From NCBI GenBank assembly GCA_002372175.1, contig DFIS01000087.1, positions 13,346 through 77,345 of the forward strand: a stretch of 64,000 nucleotides of DNA, written 5' to 3'. This document shows positions 51,842-60,110 of this stretch, one piece after another (positions within the stretch are counted from its first letter, which is position 1; every line of letters begins with the position of its first letter). Made by a program: the position numbers and the translations under genes. Below the pieces are notes generated by a model, which did no database searches, was not told where the DNA came from, and was given only the letters and a program-made list of their open reading frames with translations. This DNA comes from Solobacterium sp. UBA3691 (lineage in GTDB: Bacteria; Bacillota_I; Bacilli_A; Erysipelotrichales; Erysipelotrichaceae).

Positions 51842-52977
51842 AGAAGAGTGTTATAGATCGTATAGTTGAATCTTATGCCAGAAAGAAAGCGGTAAGGAAG
51901 AATATCATAACCGCTCCCTCCATTGATGAACTGAAGGATAATTGCTTCAACCGCGTTTTCCTGCCTGGCTGTTGTTGTTCAGACGGAACAGCAGCTAACC
52001 TGTTCCTCTGGAAGGGAAACGGTGAAGACCTCATGATCAGTTTCTGTGGTGGCGGCGTCGTGACTTCAAGGGAAGACTGCCGTTATCCGATAAGCATGAA
52101 GTCGTTTCTCGGTAATAAGACGATGACCTATGCGGCCAACAGCGGCCCGTTCTTTGATTTTGCCTTTTTCATGCTAAACAAGAATCAGGGAATCATCTCA
52201 CCGACTGAAGAGAATCCCTTCGCCGGATGGGATAAAGCAATTATTCCTTATGTATGCGGTGATTTTCACACTGGAACAGCAGACTTCACCTATACCGATC
52301 AGAAAGGCGAAAATCAGATTTTCCACAGTAACGGTTATACTAATTTTCTGAAATCCATGGAATTCATCAAAAAGAGATGGCCTTCACCTAAGCGCATACT
52401 TATCACCGGAAGCAGCGCCGGATCGTTTGGAACATCAGCACTGGCCGGCAAGATCTCTGAATACTATCCGGAATGTCAGAATATTATCGTATACTGCGAC
52501 AGTTCATATCTTAAATGTGATCGCTGGAAGGAAATAACGGAAGAACTCTGGAAATGTCCACAGTGGATAAGTGACAGCGTTGGTTCCGATGATCTGGGCG
52601 GTGACTGGCTGGAAGCTCTTTATGAGAACTACGGTGACCGGCTGAAGATCCTCTACAGTTCCAGCACAAAGGACGGTGTGCTGGCCAGATTTACCCATTA
52701 TATCCATGACGGAACTTATCAGATCGAGGTTGATCCGATGTGGTTTGATACAGTCCGTGAGGGATTAAGAGACCGGATAAACCGGTTCAGCGAAAAGGGA
52801 ATCAGAATCAGTTACTACATCAATGATAGACCGGATAAACTTTCCGGCGGTACTGCTCACTGTATCTCTCAGGACATCAACTGGAGTCAGTATGAAGTTG
52901 ACGGTGTCACCAACGCAAAGTGGGTATATGATGCTGTAAACGGCAAACTGTATGATGTAGGAATGGAGCTGTTATAA
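51838..52977 (+). CDS. pectinacetylesterase/Notum-family hydrolase
   Basis: A 379-residue protein of the PF03283 type. FNRVFLPGCCCSDGTAANLFLW, SFCGGGVVTSREDC (oxyanion Gly-Gly), HTGTADFTY, nucleophile Ser in ITGSSAGSFG and a late GGTAHCISQ with the probable catalytic His. Related enzymes remove acetyl from pectin or, for Notum, palmitoleate from Wnt. It has no signal peptide, which is unusual for a pectin enzyme and suggests an internal substrate. Third gene of the TetR-controlled operon. Confidence 0.8.
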   Translation: MKKSVIDRIVESYARKKAVRKNIITAPSIDELKDNCFNRVFLPGCCCSDGTAANLFLWKGNGEDLMISFCGGGVVTSREDCRYPISMKSFLGNKTMTYAANSGPFFDFAFFMLNKNQGIISPTEENPFAGWDKAIIPYVCGDFHTGTADFTYTDQKGENQIFHSNGYTNFLKSMEFIKKRWPSPKRILITGSSAGSFGTSALAGKISEYYPECQNIIVYCDSSYLKCDRWKEITEELWKCPQWISDSVGSDDLGGDWLEALYENYGDRLKILYSSSTKDGVLARFTHYIHDGTYQIEVDPMWFDTVREGLRDRINRFSEKGIRISYYINDRPDKLSGGTAHCISQDINWSQYEVDGVTNAKWVYDAVNGKLYDVGMELL

Positions 52978-53034
52978 GATTATAAAGAAAGCAGAGTAAT
53001 GAACTAGTAAGATAAAAGTAGACATAGAAAAAAG

Positions 53035-53182
53035 TCAACCGTATATCATAATCGCTGTCTTCAGAGGCAAATCCCCATGCTCTGCTGCCGGATTCAATAG
53101 CCCATAAAACCTTTATATGAAACTGTTCCTCCATTTCTCTGAGTTTTTCCGGAACTAATATATTCATTTCTGACTGTTTCAT
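53035..53182 (-). pseudogene. truncated nucleotidyltransferase (RlaP-like)
   Basis: From the ATG at 53182 about 48 residues match the start of the PF10127 nucleotidyltransferases: KVLWAIESGSRAWGF and SEDSDYDIR, which is the GSxxxG and DxD start of the active site. After DYDIR the frame runs into unrelated low-complexity codons shared with the end of the pectinacetylesterase gene. The protein is normally about 250 residues. The break at about 53036 marks a rearrangement border. Confidence 0.7.
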
Positions 53183-53374
53183 GATAACTTCCTCCATTGT
53201 CATTGTGGCAGAGTGGATACATAAAAATTCTGCCAACAGAAAGGATCCTGTTTCCAGAATCTACTGTATGTAATTCCATTGTCAGATTATGAAAGAATTG
53301 CTCTCCTGGATGCTACACTCTCCCGTCACATCTTTCTGTACAACGCAGGCACGGTAAACCCTCACATGCAGCAC

Positions 53375-53424
53375 AAAAAACGAAGGATTCCGGGTGATCT
53401 TTTCACCTTTCTCCTTCGTCTTTC
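53375..53424 (-). terminator. terminator of lysS
   Basis: Eight-base-pair ACGAAGGA/TCCTTCGT stem (53380-53419) enclosing a GGTG/CACC inner stem, followed by TTTTTG on the minus strand, about 50 bases after the lysS stop. Confidence 0.8.
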
Positions 53425-53469
53425 TTCCCACAGGATTTCAGAGTTCTGTTCCTCTGCTCCCCACAGATA

Positions 53470-55401
53470 TTAGTACATCTTTGCGCCGGCAGGGATGTGC
53501 GGATCTACCATCAGCAGGTGCAGCTTCTCCTCACCGTTTTCATGATGTACGGCACTGATCAGCATACCATTACTCTCCATGCCCATCATCGCTCTCGGCG
53601 GCAGGTTGGTGATCGCGATACATGTCTTGCCGATCAGCTCTTCCGGTTCATAGTATGCATGGATACCGCTGAGGATCGTTCTCGGTTCACCTGTTCCATC
53701 ATCCAGCGTAAACTTCAGCAGTTTCTTGGACTTCGGTACTGCCTCACATGCCAGTACCTTGACGGCACGGAAGTCAGACTTACTGAATGTCTCAAAGTCC
53801 ACGAAGTCCTTGAACAGAGGTTCGATCTCCACATTGGAGAAATCGATCTTCTCTTCGACAGGTGCACTTTCCTGCTTTCTGACCGTATGACGCTCTTCTT
53901 CTCTCGGCTTCATCGTAGGAAAGAGCAATACATCCCTGATCGAATCCTGCTCACAGAACAGCATGCACAGTCTGTCGATACCGTAGCCGATACCGCCCGC
54001 AGGAGGCATACCGTATTCCATCGCTTCGACAAAATCCATGTCGATATCGTTGGCTTCGTCGTTGCCGAGTTCTCTCTCCTTCAGCTGTTCCTCAAATCTC
54101 TCCAGCTGATCGATCGGGTTGTTCAGCTCGGTATACGCATTGGCAAATTCCTTGCCGCCGATGAACAGTTCAAATCTGTCAACGAAGCGGGGATCCTCGG
54201 GATTCTTCTTTGTCAGGGGAGAGATCTCCACCGGATGACCGTACAGGAACGTCGGCTGGATCAGTGTCTCCTCAACATACTTCTCAAAGAACTTGTTGAT
54301 CACATGTCCGTACTGCTTCTCATGTGCTTCAAGCTCAATACCGTGCTCTGCCGCAAGACGCAGACATTCCTCGGTATCGGTGATCGTACGGAAGTCGATG
54401 CCAGTTCTCTCCTTGATCGCATCGGTCATACTGACTCTCTTCCAGGGTCCTGTCAGATCGATATCATACCCGTTGTACCTGTATGTCATCTTGCCGAAGA
54501 CTTCCTCGGCAATGGCTGTATACATGCCTTCTGACAGGTTCATCATGCCTTCCAGGTTGCTGTAGGCAAGATAGGCCTCCATCAGCGTAAATTCAGGATT
54601 GTGGTTCAGATCCATGCCCTCGTTGCGGAAGACTCTGCCGATCTCGTATACGGCTTCCATACCGCCTACCAGCAGTCTCTTCAGCGGCAGTTCCAGAGCG
54701 ATACGCAGATACATATCCAGATCCTGGGTATTGTGATGCGTCACGAACGGACGTGCACTTGCACCTGTTAACAGTGTAGACAGGATCGGTGTCTCTACTT
54801 CCGTAAAGTTCTGTCTGTCCATGTAGTTTCTGATGCAGCGGATGATTGCAGGACGCAGGAAAGCGACTCTGCGGGAGTCTTCATTCATGATCAGATCGAC
54901 ATATCTTCTTCTGTAGCGCTCTTCCTTGTCGGTCAGACCGTGGAACTTCTCCGGCAGCGGACGCAGTGCCTTTACAAGATGCGTATACTCCTTCGCTTCG
55001 ACGGATAATTCACCGGACTGTGTACGGATCACGGTACCGCGGATACCGACGATATCACCGATATCTGCAGCCTTGAATAACTCATAGATCTCATCTCCGA
55101 CGACCTGTTTCTTGACAACGGTCTGGATCTGTCCGGTCTTGTCCTGGATATGCATGAAGCCGATCTTACCCATTCTGCGCTTGGACATGATCCTGCCGGC
55201 AATACTGACTTCGGCTGCGATCCCTTCCAGTTCTTCGGTACTCTTCTCACCGTAACTGTCCTTGATATCCTGAGCCAGATGTGTACGGGCATATGCCTGT
55301 CCGAAGGGATCCAGTCCCATCTCCTTTAAGGCATCCATCTTCCCCATACGTACGAGCTGCTGTTCACTGAGTTTTCTTGTCTTTTCGTTGTTTTCCGTCA
55401 T
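53470..55401 (-). CDS. lysS: lysyl-tRNA synthetase with C-terminal tRNA-binding domain
   Basis: The protein is 643 residues, against about 500 for ordinary class II LysRS. N-terminal anticodon-binding OB domain (about 50-150), catalytic core with motif 2 FRNEGMDLNHNPEFTLMEAY and motif 3 GIGYGIDRLCM. After a short linker, residues about 520-643 form a Trbp111/MetRS-C-type OB domain: DFRAVKVLACEAVPKSKKLLKF, RTILSGIHAYYEPEELIGK and GMESNGMLISA. The added domain should raise general tRNA affinity. The start at 55401 has AGGAGG; 21 codons upstream in frame belong to the T-box leader. Confidence 0.95.
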   Translation of the reverse strand: MTENNEKTRKLSEQQLVRMGKMDALKEMGLDPFGQAYARTHLAQDIKDSYGEKSTEELEGIAAEVSIAGRIMSKRRMGKIGFMHIQDKTGQIQTVVKKQVVGDEIYELFKAADIGDIVGIRGTVIRTQSGELSVEAKEYTHLVKALRPLPEKFHGLTDKEERYRRRYVDLIMNEDSRRVAFLRPAIIRCIRNYMDRQNFTEVETPILSTLLTGASARPFVTHHNTQDLDMYLRIALELPLKRLLVGGMEAVYEIGRVFRNEGMDLNHNPEFTLMEAYLAYSNLEGMMNLSEGMYTAIAEEVFGKMTYRYNGYDIDLTGPWKRVSMTDAIKERTGIDFRTITDTEECLRLAAEHGIELEAHEKQYGHVINKFFEKYVEETLIQPTFLYGHPVEISPLTKKNPEDPRFVDRFELFIGGKEFANAYTELNNPIDQLERFEEQLKERELGNDEANDIDMDFVEAMEYGMPPAGGIGYGIDRLCMLFCEQDSIRDVLLFPTMKPREEERHTVRKQESAPVEEKIDFSNVEIEPLFKDFVDFETFSKSDFRAVKVLACEAVPKSKKLLKFTLDDGTGEPRTILSGIHAYYEPEELIGKTCIAITNLPPRAMMGMESNGMLISAVHHENGEEKLHLLMVDPHIPAGAKMY

Positions 55402-55420
55402 ATTCCGCCTCCTATAATAT

Positions 55421-55620
55421 AAAAGTTCCCATCCATAGGGACGAGAACTTGTTCGTGGTACCACCCTGGTTCACAATATTTCTATTGCCTTGAATGACCG
55501 ATAACGCCGGTCTGCGCCAGCTCCCGGGTCTTTGTCAGCACATGCCCTCTTCGCTTTCTTCCCACCATCGAAAGCTCTCTTCGGAATACTTCACATGCCC
55601 GCTCCCGTTCAACGCTGCGC
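55421..55620 (-). promoter_or_regulatory. T-box riboswitch upstream of lysS
   Basis: On the minus strand the leader contains the conserved T-box AGGGTGGTACCACG (55454-55467), then an AAGTTC…GAACTT terminator with TTTT (55421-55450). An upstream stem I has apical stem GCTTTC/GAAAGC and a GATGGTGGGAA loop. A CGGG/CCCG-closed internal loop holds ACAAAGA; AAA (55531-55533) or the overlapping AAG would both read lysine. Uncharged tRNA-Lys should stabilise the antiterminator and switch lysS on. Confidence 0.9.
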
Positions 55621-55624
55621 ATCC

Positions 55625-55630
55625 ATTTTA
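55625..55630 (-). promoter_or_regulatory. possible -10 of the lysS T-box transcript
   Basis: TAAAAT on the minus strand just upstream of the first T-box stem. No convincing -35. Confidence 0.35.
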
Positions 55631-55645
55631 TCATGTTTTATTCTG

Positions 55646-55674
55646 TTTTCAAGTCATCCCCCGAGTGCTATAGT
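55646..55674 (+). promoter_or_regulatory. promoter of the MFS gene (leaderless candidate)
   Basis: TTTTCA (55646-55651), 17 bases, then TGCTATAGT, an extended -10 (55666-55674). The ATG at 55682 is seven bases after the -10, which is where transcription should start. There is no Shine-Dalgarno. Confidence 0.55.
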
Positions 55675-55681
55675 AATCATC

Positions 55682-56857
55682 ATGAATAAGTTTACAAGAG
55701 AACAGATTTTTACCCTGATCCGCTGCTGTCTGTGTATCGGCGGTTCGATCGGAATGGTCTCCAACTGCATGGGCATCTTCTACTCACCGATGTCTTCCGC
55801 CCTCGGTACCGGAGTTGGTCAGGTCGCAGTCATCTCTACATGTATCAGTATTACCCAGGGTCTCTTCGGTCCTGTCTTTGTCAGGCTGAACAAACGCTTT
55901 GCCATCCAGCACCTGATGTCTGCTGGTGTTCTGGCCGGTATTCTGTGTATCCTGGCCCTTTCGTTTACGGCAGATCTAAGGCTTGCCTACATGCTTGCGG
56001 TCATCATCGGTGCCGGCAACTGCTGCTTCGGTTTCATTCCCGGAACGATGCTTCTGCGCAGCTGGTTCGGTGAGAGAAACGGTGCTGTTAACGGTATCAT
56101 GATGAGCTTCAGCGGTGTTCTGGCAGCCCTGATGAACCCGGTCTTCAGCAGAGTCATCACGGCATGGGGTTATGCTTCCGGATTACGCTTCATGGCCTTA
56201 CTGCTGGCTGTGCTGGCACTGCCTTCCGCCCTTACCCTGCGGATGAAGGAAGAACCTCAGCAGATCAAAACCGGAAAGCAGTATCCCAAACGGGAGATCT
56301 CACGTTCCCTGCTTGTCCTGTTATTCGTCACCTGCATTATTACCAGTACTTTGACCGGGATGAATACCCATCTCTCTTCCATCGCTCTGGAAGCCGGGCA
56401 TTCCCTGAACTTCGGGGCTTCGGTCGTCTCTGCCGCAATGATCACCAACGTCATCTCGAAGCTGCTGCTTGGCAGTCTCGCTGACCGCATGGCCCCGATT
56501 CCTGCCACCAGGCTGTTTGTGATCATCGGTGCCGTCGGTACGGCGATCCTCTTCTTCCTGCGAGCATCCGAGGTCTTTGCCTTGCTTGGAGCCTGCTTCT
56601 ACGGTTTCTACTTTGCGGCATCTACCGTCGGTATTACGATGATGACACAGGCAATTGCCAAAGAACGCTACAGTGAGATCTATTCCAGGATCACACTGTA
56701 CAACTCTCTTGCCTATGCCCTGTCCATGACCGCATACGGCTTCCTCAAGGATGCCTTCAGCAGCTATTCTCCGGCATTACTGATCATCCTCTGTACTTCG
56801 GCGATCTCGGTAACGCTGAATATCCTCCTGCACCGCATGAGCACAAAGAAAGCATAA
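55682..56857 (+). CDS. MFS transporter
   Basis: A 391-residue protein with 12 membrane helices of the major facilitator superfamily (monocarboxylate/oxalate-like group). SWFGERNGAVNGIMMSFSGV between helices 4-5 and GSLADRMAP in the second half are MFS loops. The substrate cannot be told. It is divergent from lysS and convergent with malic enzyme. The ATG lies at the predicted transcription start, so the mRNA may be leaderless. Confidence 0.85.
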   Translation: MNKFTREQIFTLIRCCLCIGGSIGMVSNCMGIFYSPMSSALGTGVGQVAVISTCISITQGLFGPVFVRLNKRFAIQHLMSAGVLAGILCILALSFTADLRLAYMLAVIIGAGNCCFGFIPGTMLLRSWFGERNGAVNGIMMSFSGVLAALMNPVFSRVITAWGYASGLRFMALLLAVLALPSALTLRMKEEPQQIKTGKQYPKREISRSLLVLLFVTCIITSTLTGMNTHLSSIALEAGHSLNFGASVVSAAMITNVISKLLLGSLADRMAPIPATRLFVIIGAVGTAILFFLRASEVFALLGACFYGFYFAASTVGITMMTQAIAKERYSEIYSRITLYNSLAYALSMTAYGFLKDAFSSYSPALLIILCTSAISVTLNILLHRMSTKKA

Positions 56858-56858
56858 T

Positions 56859-56908
56859 AAAGATCCGGAAGTTCTGTCTTCGTGACAGATCCTCCGGATC
56901 TTTTTTTT
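56859..56908. terminator. bidirectional terminator with TTCG loop
   Basis: Eleven-base-pair AAAGATCCGGA/TCCGGATCTTT stem with an inner CTGTC/GACAG stem capped by TTCG and a run of eight T on the plus strand, between the convergent MFS and malic enzyme genes. Confidence 0.88.
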
Positions 56909-56912
56909 ATAC

Positions 56913-58082
56913 TCAGACCTGGGTAGCTCCGGAATCCCTGGCGCCTTCCGCAACAGCCTTACTGACCGCTTCCGCAACTCTGGTATCGAATACATCGGGG
57001 ATGATATATTCTTCATTCAGTTCATTGTCGCTGATCAAAGCCGCAATTGCCTTGGCTGCGTTGAGCTTCATGGTCTCCGTGATCTCACTGGCTCTGGCAT
57101 CCAGAGCACCTCTGAAGATACCCGGGAAGACAAGCACGTTGTTGATCTGGTTAGGATAATCGGAACGTCCGGTACCGATGATACGGGCACCGCCCTTCTT
57201 CGCCTCCTCCGGCATGATCTCCGGTGTCGGATTAGCCATCGGGAAGACGATCGCATCACTGTTCATCTTTGCGACCATGTCCGCCGTCACAAGACCCGGT
57301 GCCGATACACCAATGAAGATATCCGCACCAACCAGTGCATCTTCGAGAGTACCGTGCTGATCATCCAGATTGGTTATATTACAGAGTTCAAGCTGGGCAT
57401 CATTCATTGCCGTATCACGGTTCAGAATACCCTTTCTGTCACAGTATGTCACATGCTTGAAGCCGTATTCGATCAGCAGCTTGCCGATCGCTGTACCGGC
57501 AGAACCGGCACCGCTGATGACGACCTTGACATCTGCAGGCTTCTTCTCCACCAGCTTCATGGCGTTGATCAAAGCCGCAAGCAGAACGATCGCCGTTCCG
57601 TGCTGATCATCGTGGAATACCGGAATATTCAGCTTCTCCTTCAGTCTGGCCTCGATCTCGAAGCATCTCGGTGCTGAGATATCCTCCAGGTTGATACCGC
57701 CAAACGTCGGTGCGATACGCTCGATCGTCTCAATGATTTCATTCGTATCTTTAGTATCCAGACAGATCGGGAAAGCATCCACATCACCGAATTCCTTGAA
57801 CAGAACACACTTGCCTTCCATAACCGGAAGAGCAGCTTCAGGACCGATATCGCCAAGGCCGAGAACGGCTGTACCATCCGTCACGACCGCTACCAGATTT
57901 CCCTTGGAAGTATATCTGTATACTTCATCCTTATCAGCAGCGATCTTGCGGCAGGGTTCCGCAACACCCGGTGTATATGCTGTACTCAGATCATCCCTGG
58001 TCTTTACCTCGACCTTCGAAGTCACACTGATCTTGCCCTGCTTCTCCGCATGAAGCTTCAAAGCCATCTCATTATAATCCAT
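56913..58082 (-). CDS. malic enzyme (malate dehydrogenase, oxaloacetate-decarboxylating)
   Basis: A 389-residue short-form bacterial malic enzyme without the phosphotransacetylase domain. STAYTPGVAEPC, GNLVAVVTDGTAVLGLGDIG, NIPVFHDDQHGTAIV (metal-binding Asp pair), GAGSAGTAIGKLL for NAD(P) and GTGRSDYPNQINN. It converts malate to pyruvate and CO2 with NAD(P)H in the cytosol. GGAGG precedes the ATG. Single gene. NAD against NADP use cannot be settled by eye. Confidence 0.93.
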   Translation of the reverse strand: MDYNEMALKLHAEKQGKISVTSKVEVKTRDDLSTAYTPGVAEPCRKIAADKDEVYRYTSKGNLVAVVTDGTAVLGLGDIGPEAALPVMEGKCVLFKEFGDVDAFPICLDTKDTNEIIETIERIAPTFGGINLEDISAPRCFEIEARLKEKLNIPVFHDDQHGTAIVLLAALINAMKLVEKKPADVKVVISGAGSAGTAIGKLLIEYGFKHVTYCDRKGILNRDTAMNDAQLELCNITNLDDQHGTLEDALVGADIFIGVSAPGLVTADMVAKMNSDAIVFPMANPTPEIMPEEAKKGGARIIGTGRSDYPNQINNVLVFPGIFRGALDARASEITETMKLNAAKAIAALISDNELNEEYIIPDVFDTRVAEAVSKAVAEGARDSGATQV

Positions 58083-58151
58083 ATTATCCTCCGTCTTTGT
58101 TACTTACAGTATACCCCACATGTGAAGGAATTCAGTTATGAATTATTTTCT

Positions 58152-59555
58152 TTACCGATAGTACAGGAAGGTATCATCTTCCTTATACAGTTTCAGACCG
58201 GAAGCTTCGATCATCTTCCTGGAACGTATATTCTCTTTATAGCATCTTGCTGTCGGAATCCGCTTCCATACATTGCGGACATAGTCCACACCAAGTCTGA
58301 AGGCTTCCGTACCGTATCCATGTCCCTGACATGCAGGAGTAATACGGCAGCCGATCTCCACCTCTCCCGTATACATGAATCTGTACAGCACCAGCTCACC
58401 GATCATTTCACCATCTTCAGCCGTACGGACCGCAAAGCTGCAGTTCTCTCCAAACAGATAATCCTGGACCTGGATCAGCCAGAAACTCGTAGTCTCGAGC
58501 GGGTACGGAAGATTCTCGTCTTCCCTGTAGTCATAGCCCCAGTATTTGTTGTTCTCTACATCGGTATTCAGGTCATAGTAAGCCTGGGCATCACTCTCAC
58601 GGATCGTTGTCAGCACCAGACGCTCACCCTTCAGAACAGGCTGATCACCTGCCCCGTACAGCGGTGAATCGTAATGCACAAAGTACTTGTTGACCATGCG
58701 TACGGGATGATACTGGGTCTTTGACGTACGCAGACCGGGATCCCCGGAATCATCCTCACGGTTGATATACAGAGGTCTTTCCGCCTGACTCTCAGCGATC
58801 TTATTGACGACCGCATGGAACAGCACGGGATAGGCACCTTCATAGGCAGTCAGCGCCTTTTCAACATGAATGATCAGTGTGTCATGTCTGATCTCGGTGA
58901 TCGAAAGACCGATGATCCTGCCGTCATGCCGGATAACATAACTCAGGAAAGCCGGATGCGGAAGTATATCCAGCAGGATCTGCGTATGTTTCAGTTCTCT
59001 CTCCTCAAGCAGTCCCTTGCCGGGATGTTCCTGCGCGTAAGCTTCCAGAAATGTACGTACTTCCGGAAGATCTTCTGTACGCAGTTCCTGTACGTCTTCC
59101 TGTCCGTAGAGCTGATGGAACTTATTGATGTGATTGCGCTGACCCTTGTACCTTTTGCCGGTAAAGGTCATGATATCGTCAAAGTTATACAGGTAGTCAC
59201 TCCAGCGGGGATCATAGCCGCCGCGGATCTTCTCCTGTTCCTTCGGCAGAGCATCCCACAGTTCATTCTCGGCCGCATAGAAAACCAGCTGTCCGTGTGT
59301 CGCTGTCACATATTCCCTGATCGCCTGCATCGCCCCTTCCGGATCTTTGCCGAACGGATAAAGATACATAGGGTCATCACCCCATGTCTCCTGCAGGATC
59401 AGTGTGTCATTATACTCAGTCAGATAGATCTTATATTCTTCCGCGTTCATCAGCAGGAAGCCGATACTGACATCACTGCTGTACCACGGAAATATCTTCA
59501 TGTACTTCTGCAGCACCGGAATATCCGCTGCCGTCAGGGAATGGAATTCTAACAT
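58152..59555 (-). CDS. DUF2156-GNAT fusion protein
   Basis: The protein is 467 residues with two acyltransferase-fold halves. Residues 1-290 match the DUF2156 (PF09924) domain related to the catalytic part of phosphatidylglycerol lysyltransferase (YKGQRNHINKFHQLYG, then RPLYINREDDSGDPGLRTSKTQYHP). Residues about 305-467 are a RimJ-like GNAT acetyltransferase (LVLTTIRESDAQAYYDL, CRITPACQGHGYGTEAF, CYKENIRSRKMIEASG). Fusing an aminoacyl-tRNA-type transferase fold to an N-acetyltransferase suggests modification of an amino-acid-bearing target. The substrate is unknown. GAGG precedes the ATG. Confidence 0.85.
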   Translation of the reverse strand: MLEFHSLTAADIPVLQKYMKIFPWYSSDVSIGFLLMNAEEYKIYLTEYNDTLILQETWGDDPMYLYPFGKDPEGAMQAIREYVTATHGQLVFYAAENELWDALPKEQEKIRGGYDPRWSDYLYNFDDIMTFTGKRYKGQRNHINKFHQLYGQEDVQELRTEDLPEVRTFLEAYAQEHPGKGLLEERELKHTQILLDILPHPAFLSYVIRHDGRIIGLSITEIRHDTLIIHVEKALTAYEGAYPVLFHAVVNKIAESQAERPLYINREDDSGDPGLRTSKTQYHPVRMVNKYFVHYDSPLYGAGDQPVLKGERLVLTTIRESDAQAYYDLNTDVENNKYWGYDYREDENLPYPLETTSFWLIQVQDYLFGENCSFAVRTAEDGEMIGELVLYRFMYTGEVEIGCRITPACQGHGYGTEAFRLGVDYVRNVWKRIPTARCYKENIRSRKMIEASGLKLYKEDDTFLYYR

Positions 59556-59618
59556 ACGGCCTCTTTTCGCTTATCTTTTATCAAATATATTATATACCAA
59601 CATATGTGCTTGTGCTGA

Positions 59619-60110
59619 CTAATATTGTATTTTGCACAATAAAAGTGTAAACGGCTCACACACCGCAGGACGCATGTCTTCATCCCGGCTGCAGGGATCT
59701 TCCGTATATATGCCGATCTCCTGTATAAAACCGCAGTTTCTGTAATACTGCATCAGTCCTGCATCAGCGCTGTCAACACCGATCGTGATCTCAGAATAGC
59801 CGCACTTTGCCAGCTCCGTCAGTACATATCTCATCAGTCCGGTGCCGATCCCCTGCCCCCGCAGATCTTTACGGATCCGGAAGGCACAGAGATATGCCCG
59901 TATATCCTTCTGCGCAAAGTCATGATCTTCCAGTTCCGTACAGGCATACAGTTCTCCGATCAGTTCGCCATCCTGCTCAGCCGCAAAGAATACAGTCTCC
60001 CCGGCATTGATCTTCCGGGCAAAGAACTCTCTTGTAAATAGATCTTTCTCACCAAACTGTTTCTGCCAGAGCGCGATCATTTCTTCGCTGTCAGCCCTGC
60101 GATAGTTCAT
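59619..60110 (-). CDS. GNAT-family N-acetyltransferase
   Basis: A 163-residue single-domain acetyltransferase. The acetyl-CoA loop is RIRKDLRGQGIGTGLMRYV and the C-terminal SADAGLMQYYRNCGFIQ is the usual last helix and strand. It is the last gene of the TetR/esterase/tyrosine phosphatase operon and overlaps the phosphatase stop by four bases (ATGA). The acetyl acceptor is unknown. Confidence 0.85.
   Translation of the reverse strand: MNYRRADSEEMIALWQKQFGEKDLFTREFFARKINAGETVFFAAEQDGELIGELYACTELEDHDFAQKDIRAYLCAFRIRKDLRGQGIGTGLMRYVLTELAKCGYSEITIGVDSADAGLMQYYRNCGFIQEIGIYTEDPCSRDEDMRPAVCEPFTLLLCKIQY

Noticed and set aside
53279..53473. 64-codon plus-strand frame between the truncated nucleotidyltransferase and lysS
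   Set aside because: It runs through the lysS terminator hairpin and has no domain or ribosome site.
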